Below are positions 53,860 through 61,883 of a stretch of 64,000 nucleotides of DNA, one piece after another. The stretch comes from Flaviaesturariibacter aridisoli. GTDB lineage: Bacteria; Bacteroidota; Bacteroidia; Chitinophagales; Chitinophagaceae. The notes beneath the pieces are model-generated. The model saw only the letters and a list, made by a program, of their open reading frames with translations. It did not search any database and had not been told where the DNA came from. How positions within the stretch are numbered: the first letter of the stretch is position 1; every line of letters starts with the position of its first letter. The stretch lies in assembly GCF_004343705.1 (NCBI RefSeq), contig NZ_SKFH01000013.1:34294-98293 (forward strand), given 5' to 3'. Made by a program: the position numbers and the translations under genes.

Positions 53860-55149
53860 ATGCCCGATAATTACGACGTTCTCATCCTCGGCGCCGGTGC
53901 CGCCGGCCTGTATGCAGCCCACGAGCTGGCGCTTGCCGGGAAGCGCGTGGCCGTCATCGAGGCGCGCGACCGCGTAGGTGGCCGTGTGCTTACGGTGCAG
54001 GACGGCGGTGCGCGCGAGCTGGGTGCCGAATTCATTCATGGCGAAGGTGCGCTCAGCAAGGAAGTGCTGCGTCGCTCGGGTAACGGCAGCGCCTCCTCTG
54101 CCGGGAAGATCTACCGCCACCACGACGGCCGCCTCGAAGCCACCTGGACCTTCATCGACCGCGAAGACGAACTCCGCGAACGGCTGAAGGAAGTGTCCGA
54201 AGACCTGCCCCTGGCGCAGTTCTTCGAGCGTTACCTGCAAGGACCGCAATGGAACGATACAAAAGAGCAGGTACGGCGCTACGCCGAAGGCTATTACGCG
54301 GCCCGCACTGATGCCGCCAGCACACTGGCCTTTCGCCGCGAGCTGGAAGAAGCGGATCACGAAGACGACGAGCGGCCCTTTACCGGCTATGGACCAATCC
54401 TGGAATACCTGGCCCAAGCCTGCAGGGATGCCGGCGTACACCTCTTCCTGGAAGAAATGGCCGCGGTGATCGAGTGGGCGCCCGGCAGAGTGAACGTGCT
54501 GACGAACCGTCGATCTTTCCAGGGAAACAAACTCGTTTTTACCTTACCCATCGGCGTATGGCGCTCCGGTGCTGTACGATTCACCCCAGCCCTTCCCGAA
54601 AAGGAACGCGCCGTGCAGCAGTTAGGCTACGGCGCCGTGGTCAAAATAGTGTTCTCCTTTTCAGTTCGCTTTTGGGAAGATGCCTCCCTGTGCCGGAATG
54701 CCGCCCCGGACCTGGGTTTCCTGTTCAGCGAGGCACCGATCCCAACGTGGTGGACGGGCGCGCGCGAGCAAGGCAACCTGCTTACCGGCTGGAAGGCGGG
54801 CCCATCGGCGGAGCGCCTGGCCGGCTATAGCGACGCGCAATTGCTTTCGGAAGCCTTGCATTCCCTCGGGCAGATCTTCGGCATCGATGACGAGGTGCTT
54901 CGTGTGCAGCTCCGGGGCCATTATTTTCACAACTGGCAGCAGGACCCTTACACGCAGGGCGGCTATTCGTATGAAGTGGTTTCCGGCAGCCGCTACGTGG
55001 CGGACGCAGCAGCACCCGTTGCCAGCACCCTTTATTTCGCCGGTGAAGGCCTCTGCGATGGCCCGATCATCGGTACGGTTGAGGCCGCCCTGCAAACGGG
55101 CAAACGCGCCGCCGACGAGATCCTGGACCGTCTGCGTCGCGACGGGTAG
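53860..55149 (+). CDS. FAD-dependent amine oxidase family protein
   Basis: A 429-aa flavoprotein: the N-terminal FAD motif DVLILGAGAAGLYAAHELA followed by IEARDRVGGRV, substrate-domain segments (ELGAEFIHGEGAL), and the C-terminal FAD motif STLYFAGEGLCDGPIIGTVE. The fold is that of monoamine/polyamine oxidases. The substrate is not predictable; polyamine or a carotenoid-type substrate are both possible. It is a single gene flanked by a repeat and a small basic-protein gene. Confidence 0.9.
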   Translation: MPDNYDVLILGAGAAGLYAAHELALAGKRVAVIEARDRVGGRVLTVQDGGARELGAEFIHGEGALSKEVLRRSGNGSASSAGKIYRHHDGRLEATWTFIDREDELRERLKEVSEDLPLAQFFERYLQGPQWNDTKEQVRRYAEGYYAARTDAASTLAFRRELEEADHEDDERPFTGYGPILEYLAQACRDAGVHLFLEEMAAVIEWAPGRVNVLTNRRSFQGNKLVFTLPIGVWRSGAVRFTPALPEKERAVQQLGYGAVVKIVFSFSVRFWEDASLCRNAAPDLGFLFSEAPIPTWWTGAREQGNLLTGWKAGPSAERLAGYSDAQLLSEALHSLGQIFGIDDEVLRVQLRGHYFHNWQQDPYTQGGYSYEVVSGSRYVADAAAPVASTLYFAGEGLCDGPIIGTVEAALQTGKRAADEILDRLRRDG

Positions 55150-55274
55150 ATCGGGGACTGAATCTTATCCAGGCGTCGCCAATTCCAGGACCGGTGGCTT
55201 GCGGCACTCTGCATTAAATCTGAGTTCTGAGAGCCTGGATCAGCGTTTTTTTCTGGTACGGTTTTGCGGAACTT

Positions 55275-55493
55275 ATGCTTATTAAATCGTATGTTATGAA
55301 AGGAGCAAGATCCCAGAACAATATGCAGAGCAAACAGTTTGCGAGCCACCGGCCGCGTCCCGATATCCGCGACGATATCGACAGCCGTTCGAAGGAAGAG
55401 CAGGACACGAAAGGCGATGACGTAACGCACAATGCGAAAGATGTGCGCAACAACCGGCCGAAGAACCATCACCGGAATGGCCCGCGGAAGTAG
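55275..55493 (+). CDS. Small basic hydrophilic protein, 72 aa
   Basis: MLIKSYVMKGARSQNNMQ begins a highly charged, probably disordered protein rich in Arg, Asp, Asn and Lys (RPRPDIRDDIDSRSKEEQ; NNRPKNHHRNGPRK at the end). An alternative start at ATG 55296 gives 65 aa. It has a strong terminator of its own, which supports a real gene. No family is recognised; an RNA-binding or stress role is only a guess. Confidence 0.55.
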   Translation: MLIKSYVMKGARSQNNMQSKQFASHRPRPDIRDDIDSRSKEEQDTKGDDVTHNAKDVRNNRPKNHHRNGPRK

Positions 55494-55528
55494 CCCCCGG
55501 CTCCCCCCGAAGGGCAGGGAGTTGCGGT

Positions 55529-55565
55529 AACAAAGAACGGATGCCATAGGCATCCGTTCTTTGTT
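55529..55565. terminator. Intrinsic terminator, 17-bp perfect stem
   Basis: Stem AACAAAGAACGGATGCC with loop ATA. It lies between the small basic-protein gene and the convergent S24 repressor gene and can act in both directions. Confidence 0.92.
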
Positions 55566-55616
55566 TGGTGTCAATACAGCCTCCTCTTCGGGGAGGGTCG
55601 AGAGGAGCGGGTTGGG

Positions 55617-56348
55617 CTAGGCGGTGATCTTGAATTCCTTCTGCGGCAGCTTCGCGCGGATATGCCGGCGGAAGGTCCATACCTGCTTCAGATCGGAAAC
55701 GGGCAGAAGCACCTGCGGCGCGGCTTCCTCATTATCGGAGATTAGTACCCACTCCTGGTCGCTCTTGCGGTATACGCGCTTCACCATCAGCTGCGTGGTA
55801 GTGAGCAATACATACACACAGAAATTTTTCACATCATGCCAGTCTTCCTGCGGCAGCATCGAGGCCAGCAGCAGGTCGCCGGAATAAAAAGTAGGCTCCA
55901 TCGACTCACCGTCCACTTCGAAATAGCTCCAAACAGCGCCAGTGGGGTTGACGCCGGGGGGCAGGGCGTATTTTTCCAGCGTGTCGAGGTAATCGGTTTC
56001 CTCGAATCCGCGGATATAACCGGCTTGGGCCTTGATGCCCACCAGCGGCACCTCGGTGGCGCGGTGGCTGCCCTGCCGGGACTGCCGCTCGAGGAAATAA
56101 GGCTGTGGCCGCGAGGGGCGGGCGGCAGCGCCGAAAATTTGCACATCGCTAACAGCGGGATGTGAAAAATCATCACTTTTCCGGGCCTCCTGGAAACTAC
56201 GGATGAGCAGGCGGGTAGCCTTGCTCACGCCGCACCTGCCTTTCTCCATTTTGTTTACCAATTCCCGAGTAATCCCCAGCGCCTGTGCGAATTCTTCCTG
56301 GGTGAGATTGTATAACTGCCTGATTTCCTTGATGTTGGGACTGGTCAT
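55617..56348 (-). CDS. S24-family (LexA/CI-like) helix-turn-helix repressor
   Basis: A 243-aa protein with an XRE-type HTH (LTQEEFAQALGITRELVNKMEKG, split here as residues 15-37) and a C-terminal S24 peptidase-like domain. The Ser is in EVDGESMEPTF (Ser149) and the Lys in TQLMVKRVY (Lys190). An Ala-Gly pair (KAQAGY, 109-110) lies where self-cleaving repressors are cut. This is the layout of CI/LexA-type repressors that autocleave on RecA filaments. It diverges from the phage-like operon and probably controls it. Confidence 0.88.
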   Translation of the reverse strand: MTSPNIKEIRQLYNLTQEEFAQALGITRELVNKMEKGRCGVSKATRLLIRSFQEARKSDDFSHPAVSDVQIFGAAARPSRPQPYFLERQSRQGSHRATEVPLVGIKAQAGYIRGFEETDYLDTLEKYALPPGVNPTGAVWSYFEVDGESMEPTFYSGDLLLASMLPQEDWHDVKNFCVYVLLTTTQLMVKRVYRKSDQEWVLISDNEEAAPQVLLPVSDLKQVWTFRRHIRAKLPQKEFKITA

Positions 56349-56391
56349 AACGCGTGTTAAGCAATTGCGAATAAAAATGTGAATTTCTTGT

Positions 56392-56420
56392 GCATAAAGT
56401 GAAAAATAGTAACTTTATGC
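56392..56420. promoter_or_regulatory. Candidate operator between the repressor gene and the divergent operon
   Basis: A perfect inverted repeat GCATAAAGT (56392-56400) and ACTTTATGC (56412-56420) with an 11-bp spacer. It overlaps a rightward box (TAACTTTA, 56410-56417, with TTG about 20 bp upstream) and a leftward box (TATTTTTC on the minus strand, about 56402-56409). TTCACAAA recurs at 56421 and 56442. Confidence 0.6.
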
Positions 56421-56457
56421 TTCACAAATTTAGGACAATAGTTCACAAAAACAAGTG

Positions 56458-56760
56458 ATGATGAAGCGCATTGAAAAAGAGTTTGTTTTTCACTACCCCC
56501 TGAAGCACAAAGTGGTTCGCGACCTCAAAATTGTGACCGAGCACGTGGGCGACCTGGTGATCGAGGGCAAGGGCTACTTCAACCCCGACGCCTCTCCCAT
56601 CGACGTCTTCGACCGCTACAGCGTGGATATTGACTTTGTGAAATGGAACGGCACCGACATCCGCCTGGTGCTGGAAGTAACCGGCCAGCTCGAAGACCTG
56701 GAGGAAGCGGCCATCCGCTACTTCGCCGGGCAGCTGGAAAACGCGGCCAAGGCCGCATAA
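56458..56760 (+). CDS. Hypothetical protein, first gene of the S24-controlled operon
   Basis: About 100 aa, starting MMKRIEKEFVFHYPLKHKVV. It is compact, with strand-rich sequence (DLVIEGKGYFNPDASPIDVF) and a C-terminal helix. No membrane segment and no recognised family. GTG 56455 and ATG 56461 are alternative starts. Its position immediately downstream of the operator makes it the first target of the S24 repressor. Confidence 0.65.
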   Translation: MMKRIEKEFVFHYPLKHKVVRDLKIVTEHVGDLVIEGKGYFNPDASPIDVFDRYSVDIDFVKWNGTDIRLVLEVTGQLEDLEEAAIRYFAGQLENAAKAA

Positions 56761-56763
56761 TAT

Positions 56764-56826
56764 CTCCGATTCCAGATGTCGGATTTCGGATTCCATTCTG
56801 AAATCAAAAATCTGAGATCTGAAACT
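56764..56826. repeat. Inverted heptamer arms (TCCAGAT/TGAGATC)
   Basis: Five 7-bp units (56764-56798) abut four inverse units (56799-56826). It lies inside the phage-like cassette, which shows that the repeat system has invaded it or spread with it. Confidence 0.75.
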
Positions 56827-56855
56827 CCTACCGAGTACGATAAATACGATATACC

Positions 56856-57716
56856 ATGCAATTAAGAAAGGCAACAAGAAAGCAAGCAAAGATCCGCCTC
56901 GGCCTCAGTGCTGTTTCGGGCGGCGGTAAGACCTACAGCGCCATCCTCATCGCCAAGGGCCTCGTGGGCGACCTGTCGAAAGTAGCCATCATCGACACGG
57001 AGAACGGCTCGGCCGACCTCTATGCGCACATGGGCGACTTCAACGTGCTGCCCCTCACCGCCCCCTTCTCACCGGAGCGCTACGTGGAGGCTATCCGTGC
57101 CTGCGAAAAGGCCGGCATGGAAGTCATCATCATCGACTCTATCTCGCAGGAGTGGGAAGGCAAAGGCGGCTGCCTCGAGATCGTGGAAAGCCTCGGCGGC
57201 AAGTACCAGGACTGGGCCCGTGTGACCCCGCGTCACCAGGCGTTTTTGGAAGCCATCCTCCATAGCTCCTGCCACGTGATCACCACGGTGCGCCGCAAGC
57301 AGGACTATGAGATGATCAAGGAAGCATCGGGCAAGGTGAAAGTGGAAAAGGCCGGTCTCCGCGAGGTGACCCGCGAAGGTTTTGAGTACGAACTCACCAT
57401 CAACCTCGAGCTCGACATGCGCCACATGGCCACAGCTTCCAAAGACCGTACGGGTTTGTTCATGGGAAAGCCCGCCTTTGTGCCGGACGAAAAGACCGGC
57501 CAGCTCATTGCACAGTGGTGCGAGCAGGGCGAAGAGGCCTTCGTCGTGGTGAAGCCCGGTTCCGACTGGCACACCTGGGTGGAAGCCTGCGGCACCCAAA
57601 AGGAGCTCGTGGAGCTGTACTCGAAAAACAAGGGAGAAGTGGACGCCAACCCGCTCCTGCAGCAATTGATTGCTAACCGAAGAAATACGATCAATGGAAA
57701 ACTCACTGCCGCATAA
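56856..57716 (+). CDS. Phage-type RecA-fold ATPase (Sak4-like/AAA_24)
   Basis: A 286-aa protein starting MQLRKATRKQAKIRLGLSAV, with Walker A SGGGKTYSAI (22-30) and Walker B VIIIDSISQEWEGKGG, then VTPRHQAFLEAIL, TTVRRKQDY and SKDRTGLFMGK. I recognise this pattern from the nucleotide-binding proteins of temperate phages, related to the Sak4 single-strand annealing recombinases. It probably acts in recombination or replication. No phage structural genes are nearby, so the gene may be domesticated. Confidence 0.82.
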   Translation: MQLRKATRKQAKIRLGLSAVSGGGKTYSAILIAKGLVGDLSKVAIIDTENGSADLYAHMGDFNVLPLTAPFSPERYVEAIRACEKAGMEVIIIDSISQEWEGKGGCLEIVESLGGKYQDWARVTPRHQAFLEAILHSSCHVITTVRRKQDYEMIKEASGKVKVEKAGLREVTREGFEYELTINLELDMRHMATASKDRTGLFMGKPAFVPDEKTGQLIAQWCEQGEEAFVVVKPGSDWHTWVEACGTQKELVELYSKNKGEVDANPLLQQLIANRRNTINGKLTAA

Positions 57717-58179
57717 CCAAGGGGCTTTACCCGCCATACGAGAAGGCCTGACCAAGCGGCAAATACGCGACCTCGCCGATCAGTCCGTGGAACGCGTGCT
57801 CGAAGACGGGCGCGTGTTCCAGGTCGCGGAAGCGCTGGCGGCGATGGAAGAGTTTGTGAAGACGATGCGAAAGGACGAACGTTACATCCAGTTCCTGCGC
57901 GACGAGCTGGCCAAGCACCAGGGTCGCCTGGTGACCGCTTCGGGCGCCCGGATCGAAGCCTGTGAGGCCGGTGTGCATTACGACTACAGCAGCAACGCCG
58001 ATTGGCGCCTGCTGGATGCCCAGCTCCGTTTACTCAGCGACCATAAGAAGTTGCTGGAGGAACGCCTACGCGCCATCGCCCCGGGCCGCATCGGTGTAGA
58101 CCACGAAACCGGCGAAGTGATCGAAGGCGCCTTCAAAGCTTCGAAGTCAACCTATCGAATAACCCTTTCCGCGAAATGA
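57694..58179 (+). CDS. Hypothetical protein, 161 aa, phage-like cassette
   Basis: Starts at ATG 57694 inside the end of the ATPase gene (23-bp overlap). It is helical and charged (LTKRQIRDLADQSVERVLED, EFVKTMRKDERYIQFLRDEL). The C terminus has GRIGVDHETGEVIEG. It resembles small accessory proteins next to phage recombination genes, but no motif is assignable. It overlaps the next gene by ATGA. Confidence 0.7.
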   Translation: MENSLPHNQGALPAIREGLTKRQIRDLADQSVERVLEDGRVFQVAEALAAMEEFVKTMRKDERYIQFLRDELAKHQGRLVTASGARIEACEAGVHYDYSSNADWRLLDAQLRLLSDHKKLLEERLRAIAPGRIGVDHETGEVIEGAFKASKSTYRITLSAK

Positions 58180-58454
58180 CCACGCTATTGAATGATTGCC
58201 GCATCCTGGTGCGCGAACTGTCGGTCGATGCGCCCCTCTACTTCGAGAGCGCCGTGCAGGTGAAGCTCACTCCGCACACGCCGCCCTTCGCCGCCTGGGC
58301 CGTAGCCCTGGCCGAGGACGGCACCCTGCAGGTCATGGACGCCGAAGAGCAATGGCATCCCTTTGGGCTCGATGACCGCAACGCGCACCTGCTGCTTGGC
58401 AGCCTCTACCAGCGCCTGCGGATGCTGCGCCTGCATTACCGGAAAACAGGATAA
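58176..58454 (+). CDS. Hypothetical protein, 92 aa, phage-like cassette
   Basis: MTTLLNDCRILVRELSVD starts in an ATGA overlap with the preceding gene. It is a small alpha/beta protein (WAVALAEDGTLQVMDAEEQW) with no known domain. Tight coupling to its neighbours is the main evidence for a shared process. Confidence 0.65.
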   Translation: MTTLLNDCRILVRELSVDAPLYFESAVQVKLTPHTPPFAAWAVALAEDGTLQVMDAEEQWHPFGLDDRNAHLLLGSLYQRLRMLRLHYRKTG

Positions 58455-58460
58455 GTACAA

Positions 58461-58483
58461 ATCCCGTTGGGGTGCAACGGGAT
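58461..58483 (+). other. Intercistronic hairpin
   Basis: ATCCCGTTG GGGTG CAACGGGAT, a perfect 9-bp stem with no T run, between two cassette genes. It may stabilise or attenuate the transcript. Confidence 0.5.
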
Positions 58484-58505
58484 GACGACATAGGAGAAAC
58501 AAAAC

Positions 58506-59141
58506 ATGATACGAAAGATCAATTATAAGAATACCCCGAATCCCGCGCCCGACGGCAAGCCGAAGACAGCGCGCGCTTCCAGCCGTAATTATACGGCCAC
58601 GGTGGAATACGGTTTGATGGCGGGCCTGGTGCAGCAGCAGTACCAGGTGGGACACGAGGTGCAGTGGGACAAGCTGCTGGCGCTCCCGGTTGAAGACCGT
58701 ATCCCGGGCCTCATGACGCGCTACGGAAAAAATACAGCCCACAAGCTCCTGCTGATGATGCTCCGCGAGTTCATCGCCACGATGAACCTACCGGCCTACA
58801 AGCGCCCTACCGAAACAAGGGTGAGCGTGGCCGCCTGCGAGATCATGATCTCGGCGCAGGAGGACTACCTCGGTCCCGAAGACATCATCCTGTTCCTGCA
58901 ACGCGCCCGTGCCGGCTATTATGGCCCCATCAAGACGCTCGTGAACATGCAGCTCCTGCTGCAGTTGCTCGACAAATTCCGCCAGGAGCGCCACAGTGCT
59001 TATATAAAACTGAAAGACCAGCAACAGGCCCAATACAAGCAGCTCGGCCCCGTGGAGCGCGCTGCCCCGCAGCCCACCCTGCTCGGCGACCTGTTCAACC
59101 AGGCGTTGCTCGTGGATATGACCAAGAAAATGAGTGGATAA
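58506..59141 (+). CDS. Hypothetical protein, 211 aa, phage-like cassette (DUF6633-like)
   Basis: A basic N-terminal segment (RKINYKNTPNPAPDGKPKTA) precedes a helical domain with PTETRVSVAACEIMISAQED and RARAGYYGPIKTLVN. The GYYGPIK-type segment recalls Bacteroidota mobile-element proteins annotated DUF6633. That match is from memory and weak. It is the last gene of the cassette and is followed by a terminator. Confidence 0.62.
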   Translation: MIRKINYKNTPNPAPDGKPKTARASSRNYTATVEYGLMAGLVQQQYQVGHEVQWDKLLALPVEDRIPGLMTRYGKNTAHKLLLMMLREFIATMNLPAYKRPTETRVSVAACEIMISAQEDYLGPEDIILFLQRARAGYYGPIKTLVNMQLLLQLLDKFRQERHSAYIKLKDQQQAQYKQLGPVERAAPQPTLLGDLFNQALLVDMTKKMSG

Positions 59142-59162
59142 GAACCGTGTGGATAGAGCAGG

Positions 59163-59192
59163 AGCCGGGGGTGAAAGCCTCCGGCTTTTTTT
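59163..59192 (+). terminator. Intrinsic terminator after the phage-like cassette
   Basis: A 9-bp stem AGCCGGGGG/CCTCCGGCT (one G-U pair) with a 6-nt loop and a seven-T tail. Confidence 0.88.
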
Positions 59193-59195
59193 GTG

Positions 59196-59309
59196 CACGC
59201 GGATAACGCGGGTCGTGCTGAACAGTTTTCACAAAAAATAGAAAAACGCCATCGCGACGCGCTGGCGTTTCTTTTAAGTGCGTTATCTGCATTGTGTGCG
59301 TGCCCCTAC
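59196..59309. repeat. Degenerate nonamer arms around a hairpin
   Basis: CACGCGGAT-type units at 59196-59213 face inverse units near 59277-59303 (GCGTTATCTGC type). A hairpin AAACGCCA/TGGCGTTT (59244-59270) lies between. Related to the element at 43671. The right end reaches the stop region of the next gene. Confidence 0.6.
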
Positions 59310-60367
59310 CGCGTAGCGGTCGCCTTGTTCTTTTCCTTGTCGGGAATGATCACGATCGAAGAAACATACACTTTCCGCTCCTCCTGAACGGCGCGGTCGG
59401 AGTCTACCGTATACTTTTCCATTGCCGGGTTGTTGATGCAGTTGAGGCAGCTCAGCACCACGCCGAGGTGGTTAAAATCCAGTTTGCCTTTATTGCTCTT
59501 CGTAAGCACGCCGGGCTGCTCGGAGCTCCAGCCATAGAAGTTGAGTTTGTCCTCGTTCAGCGCCTGCAGCTCTTCCAGCTTCATCCCCACGCTCACGCCC
59601 TGCTTTGATTGCCATTCGTTGGACGAGATCGAGTTGCTGGTGCCGAGGTTATTGTTGGTCATCAGGTGGCCGCCGATGATGAGGAAAGACACATCGCGGA
59701 AGTTGGTCTCGTCGTCCCAGATAAAAATGACTTCGCGCGGCGAGTTGGGAAACAGCACCGAGCAGAAATTGCTGTCGTTGGAGGAGTAATGAAACACGTC
59801 GCGGACCACGTTGGCCGGACCGAACACGGCGCTGAGATATTCGTGCGACTTCAGCGGCAGCAGGTCTTCGGCATGCACGATATCGCGGATCTTCGGGAGC
59901 ATTTCCTTTTCCACTTTGACCGTGTAGAAGGTAAGCGTGTCGCGGATCTCCACCGAAGTGGCTACCGTCGTGTTCTCCTGCTGGTACAGCAGGGGCTTCA
60001 TGGGGTCGGCTTCAGCCACATAGGAGATGAAGCCCTTCTTACGCAGGTCGTGGCGGATGTCGTTGAACTCGTCCAGCGACGTGGTCTGGTAGCTGATCAC
60101 TGGCGCGCCGGGCTTTTCGAGGAACGAAAGCTTGTGCACGACTTCTTCTCCCTTTTTCTTGTTCTTGCGCACCTCGATGTAGTTGTAGTTGCTGCGCGTC
60201 TCGTGCGGCGATTCGTAGTCGCGGTGATACGACTTCTTGCCGATGTAGGCGTCGAATTTCGAAACGCTGTAGCCGGTAAAGCTGAGCAGGTCGCCGAGAT
60301 CGCAATGTTGGGCCTGGCTGATGCCGGTTAGCGAAAGCATCAGGATGAGAGCGTAAAGTTTTTTCAT
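59306..60367 (-). CDS. Hypothetical secreted protein, 353 aa
   Basis: A signal peptide (MKKLYALILMLSLTGISQAQ) precedes a soluble domain with two similar-looking alpha/beta halves (HCDLGDLLSFTGYSVSKFDA near the start). It contains RKNKKKGEEVVHKLSFLEK and SSNEWQSKQGVSVGMKLEEL. No catalytic motif is recognised. It is probably periplasmic or surface-exposed. The start is ATG 60367, because the upstream frame to 60406 lacks a signal peptide. Confidence 0.75.
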   Translation of the reverse strand: MKKLYALILMLSLTGISQAQHCDLGDLLSFTGYSVSKFDAYIGKKSYHRDYESPHETRSNYNYIEVRKNKKKGEEVVHKLSFLEKPGAPVISYQTTSLDEFNDIRHDLRKKGFISYVAEADPMKPLLYQQENTTVATSVEIRDTLTFYTVKVEKEMLPKIRDIVHAEDLLPLKSHEYLSAVFGPANVVRDVFHYSSNDSNFCSVLFPNSPREVIFIWDDETNFRDVSFLIIGGHLMTNNNLGTSNSISSNEWQSKQGVSVGMKLEELQALNEDKLNFYGWSSEQPGVLTKSNKGKLDFNHLGVVLSCLNCINNPAMEKYTVDSDRAVQEERKVYVSSIVIIPDKEKNKATATR

Positions 60368-60489
60368 GAGCTCATGGGTTTTGCGCCATAGCCCCCGACG
60401 AATCACAGGTTAGCATACAAGGCTGTCTGTGACCGCAGAGGTCTACAGAACGGTTAGGGTGTTTTTCAGCCTTACCTGTATCAATAAAA

Positions 60490-60520
60490 ATACCAGCCCC
60501 GCTTTTAACGGGGCTGGTAT
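60490..60520. terminator. Intrinsic terminator after the receiver-kinase gene
   Basis: A perfect 12-bp stem ATACCAGCCCCG with a 7-nt loop, flanked by A residues on the left that give a U tract for leftward transcripts. Confidence 0.88.
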
Positions 60521-60539
60521 CAAAATAATGTTAAGAAGC

Positions 60540-61871
60540 TCAGCTATGCGTACCCGCAGCCGGGGCCATCGACGACGCCGTGTCCGGGAGCACGAGGGCG
60601 TTGTAGTCCTGCGTCTCTGGGAGCGTCACCACGAAGGTGGCACCCTGGTTGAGCGTGCCGGTGGCGCGGATACTGCCTTTATGCTGGTCGACGATCTTTT
60701 TACAAATCGAAAGTCCGATGCCCGATCCTTCAAACTCATGGTAGCTGTGCAGGCGCTTGAACACCACGAAGATGTCGTCGGCGTACTTGGCGTCGAAGCC
60801 GATCCCATTGTCCTTCACCACGATGCGGTGCTGGCGGAGGTGACGGCCTTCGGCGTTTTCGTACACCACCGATTCTGAAAAGATCTCCACCTTGGGCGGC
60901 ACGCCGTCGCGCGAGAACTTAAGGGCATTGCCCAGCAAGTTCTGGAACAGCTGGCGCACCTGGCTCGGAATGGCCTGGAGCACAGGCATGCCGCTGAATT
61001 CCACCTGGGCGGACTTCTGCTGGATATCCTGTTCGAGGTCACTGATCACTTCCTGGAGCACCTCGCCGAGGTCAACCCGGGCAAAATCTTCAGAAGAGCT
61101 GGCGTGGCGCGAGAACTTCAGGAGGTCGTTGATCAGCTTCTGCATCCGGTCGGAGGCCTTCACGATTTTGTTGAGCGAATTCTGCACATCGGGCTCCACT
61201 TTGCCGCTGAGCTTGGTGGCCACCACATCGCTGAACACCATGATCTTGCGGAGAGGCTCCTGCAGGTCATGGGAGGCGACGTACGCAAAGCGGTCCAGCT
61301 CCTCGTTGATCGTCTTGAGGTCGCTGTTGTTTTGCGTCAGCTGGGCGTTGAGCAGGCGGATCTTTTCTTCGTTGATCTTCCGCTCCTCGATCTCGCGCTC
61401 CAGGTTGGCCTTTGCAGCCAGCAGGTTCCGCTCCTGTTGCATCAGCTCGTGCGTTTTGCGGTACAGGTCGGCAAACACACTCACCTTGAAGCGCATCAGC
61501 TCAGGGTTGATGGGCTTGTAGATAAAGTCCACGGCGCCCATCTTATAGCCTTTGAACATGTACTCTTCATCCTTGTTGTGGGCCGTGATGAAGATGATGG
61601 GGATATTCCGCAGCTTTTCGCGCTCGTAGATCAGCGAAGCCGTCTCGAAACCGTTCATATCAGGCATCTGCACGTCCATCAGGATCAGGGTGAAGTCGTG
61701 CTCTGCGAGCAGGATCTTCAGCGCCTGTCGGCCTGAGTTGGCTTTCCGGATATGATACCCGTCGCGCTCCAGGATGGTTTCGATCGAGAGGAGGTTATCC
61801 TCCCGGTCGTCCACCACCAGGATCTTTACGTCGGATTTATCCAGTTGTGCGTCTTTGGTCACTTCCACCAT
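60540..61871 (-). CDS. Receiver-histidine kinase hybrid (REC-HisKA-HATPase)
   Basis: A 443-aa cytosolic protein with an N-terminal receiver (ILVVDDREDNLLSIETIL; phospho-Asp in LILMDVQMPDMNG; Lys in FIYKPINPE), a coiled coil (~130-200), and a kinase with FAYVASHDLQEPLRKI, NLLGNALKFSR, VKDNGIGFD and GSGIGLSICKK. The receiver-first order suggests it takes phosphate or a regulatory signal from the upstream kinase. Only 12 bp separate it from that gene, so they form an operon. Confidence 0.93.
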   Translation of the reverse strand: MVEVTKDAQLDKSDVKILVVDDREDNLLSIETILERDGYHIRKANSGRQALKILLAEHDFTLILMDVQMPDMNGFETASLIYEREKLRNIPIIFITAHNKDEEYMFKGYKMGAVDFIYKPINPELMRFKVSVFADLYRKTHELMQQERNLLAAKANLEREIEERKINEEKIRLLNAQLTQNNSDLKTINEELDRFAYVASHDLQEPLRKIMVFSDVVATKLSGKVEPDVQNSLNKIVKASDRMQKLINDLLKFSRHASSSEDFARVDLGEVLQEVISDLEQDIQQKSAQVEFSGMPVLQAIPSQVRQLFQNLLGNALKFSRDGVPPKVEIFSESVVYENAEGRHLRQHRIVVKDNGIGFDAKYADDIFVVFKRLHSYHEFEGSGIGLSICKKIVDQHKGSIRATGTLNQGATFVVTLPETQDYNALVLPDTASSMAPAAGTHS

Positions 61872-61883
61872 GAAGGCTCCTTC

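Noticed and set aside
55150..59300. Intact prophage
   Set aside because: Only a repressor, a phage-type ATPase and three unknown proteins are present with one more unknown; no integrase, terminase, portal, capsid or lysis gene and no attachment-site repeat was found.
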